Assembly (NCBI GenBank): GCA_027081375.1
Contig: JALWKR010000033.1
Span: forward strand, 1 to 7,556
Reading direction: 5' to 3'
Source of the DNA: Persephonella sp.
Lineage (GTDB): Bacteria; Aquificota; Aquificia; Aquificales; Hydrogenothermaceae
Length of the DNA stretch: 7,556 nt
Part shown: piece by piece, positions 7,325 to 7,556 of the stretch
How the letters are laid out: every line of letters starts with the position of its first letter
Position numbering within the stretch: position 1 is the stretch's first letter
Position numbers and translations under genes: made by a program
The notes under the pieces: model-generated
The model's database searches: none
Seen by the model: only the letters and a program-made list of their open reading frames with translations
What the model was told of the DNA's origin: nothing

Positions 7325-7556
7325 ATGTTGTAATTTCAAGAACTTTTTTCCCTGTTTTTTTATCAATAATTATATTTTTTACCTGTTTTATTCCATAAGG
7401 AAGGGTTTCCTTTTCTGTTTTTATTGAGAACCTATCATCTTCTTTTTTTAATCCGTAAAAATCTCTTTTAAAGAAATCTAAAGCTTCTAATCTTTGAAAG
7501 TCTGTATCTACTCTTTTTATGTAGTTAGTTTGTATATCAAGTAAAACAGAAAGGGA
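7314..7556 (-). CDS. C-terminal part of a small pseudopilin, probably GspI (cut by window edge)
   Basis: The last 80 residues of a gene entering from the right edge are open in one frame from base 7556 to a TAG at 7316-7314. The visible part starts SLSVLLDIQTNY, which looks like the tail of an N-terminal pilin helix, continues with a charged helix (VDTDFQRLEALDFFKRDFYG) and ends in beta-strand-like segments (YGIKQVKNIIIDKKTGKKVLEITTYEK). The prepilin leader and first hydrophobic residues lie outside the window. Position directly before gspJ, with an 11-base overlap, and small inferred size fit GspI, which heterodimerises with GspJ. The sequence itself is too short and divergent to prove GspI over another minor pseudopilin such as GspH, so I give no symbol. 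Confidence 0.6.
   Translation of the reverse strand, partial: SLSVLLDIQTNYIKRVDTDFQRLEALDFFKRDFYGLKKEDDRFSIKTEKETLPYGIKQVKNIIIDKKTGKKVLEITTYEK

Larger units (their letters stand above)
1..7556 (-). other. T2SS operon segment, order I?-J-K-L-M-N-C-D-E
   Basis: All nine genes lie on one strand with junctions of -11 (I/J), about +3 (J/K at TTG), 0 (K/L), -4 (L/M), +3 (M/N), +1 (N/C), +12 (C/D) and +2 (D/E) bases. There is no room for internal promoters between genes, and no inverted repeat with a T-run was noticed at any junction. This implies a single polycistronic message with coupled translation. The promoter and the remaining genes (gspF, gspG, gspH, prepilin peptidase) must lie outside the window or elsewhere in the genome. 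Confidence 0.85.

Noticed and set aside
1..7556. Type IV pilus or competence system rather than T2SS
   Set aside because: The GspC, GspK, GspL with a periplasmic domain, GspM and GspN set is specific to T2SS; a PilM-N-O-P-Q arrangement is not present.
1..7556. CRISPR arrays, tRNA or rRNA genes, insertion sequences, long repeats
   Set aside because: None was seen by eye; the frequent T-runs and TCTTT/TATCTC words are the complement of Lys- and Glu/Ile-rich coding sequence rather than organised repeats.

Overview
This window is one stretch of a type II secretion system (T2SS, general secretory pathway) operon. It is read entirely on the minus strand, so transcription runs from the right edge to the left edge. 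In transcription order it holds the 3' end of a small pseudopilin gene (probably gspI), then gspJ, gspK, gspL, gspM, gspN, gspC, gspD, and the 5' two-fifths or so of gspE. Both end genes are cut by the window. Coding is essentially continuous: neighbours overlap or lie within 12 bases of each other, no non-coding stretch exceeds about 12 bases, and no promoter, terminator, RNA gene, repeat array or mobile element is visible.

The DNA is clearly AT-rich, and the coding strand is loaded with A and G. Isoleucine is mostly ATA, arginine mostly AGA, and the proteins are rich in Lys, Glu and Ile. With a full Gram-negative T2SS, this suggests a diderm thermophile. The Aquificota (a Persephonella- or Sulfurihydrogenibium-like bacterium) are my best guess, but this rests on composition and style only.

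Layout from right to left: 7556-7314 and 7324-6803 encode pseudopilins (I-like, J). 6813/6799-5903 encodes the tip pseudopilin GspK. 5902-4685 and 4688-4221 encode the inner-membrane platform proteins GspL and GspM. 4217-3558 encodes GspN. 3556-2702 encodes GspC, which bridges to the secretin. 2689-677 encodes the outer-membrane secretin GspD. 674-1 encodes the N-terminal part of the assembly ATPase GspE. Together these would form the pseudopilus tip (I/J/K), the platform (L/M/C), the outer-membrane channel (D) and the motor (E). GspF, the major pseudopilin GspG, GspH and the prepilin peptidase are not in the window.

I found no new system here. The points worth checking are two start-site anomalies. 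gspK lacks its prepilin leader unless one G is added at a G run, and gspE has the best Shine-Dalgarno sequence in the window but no ATG/GTG/TTG at the right distance, only an ATT. The gene order, with N-C-D-E following J-K-L-M, is also a permutation of the textbook gspC-to-N order.
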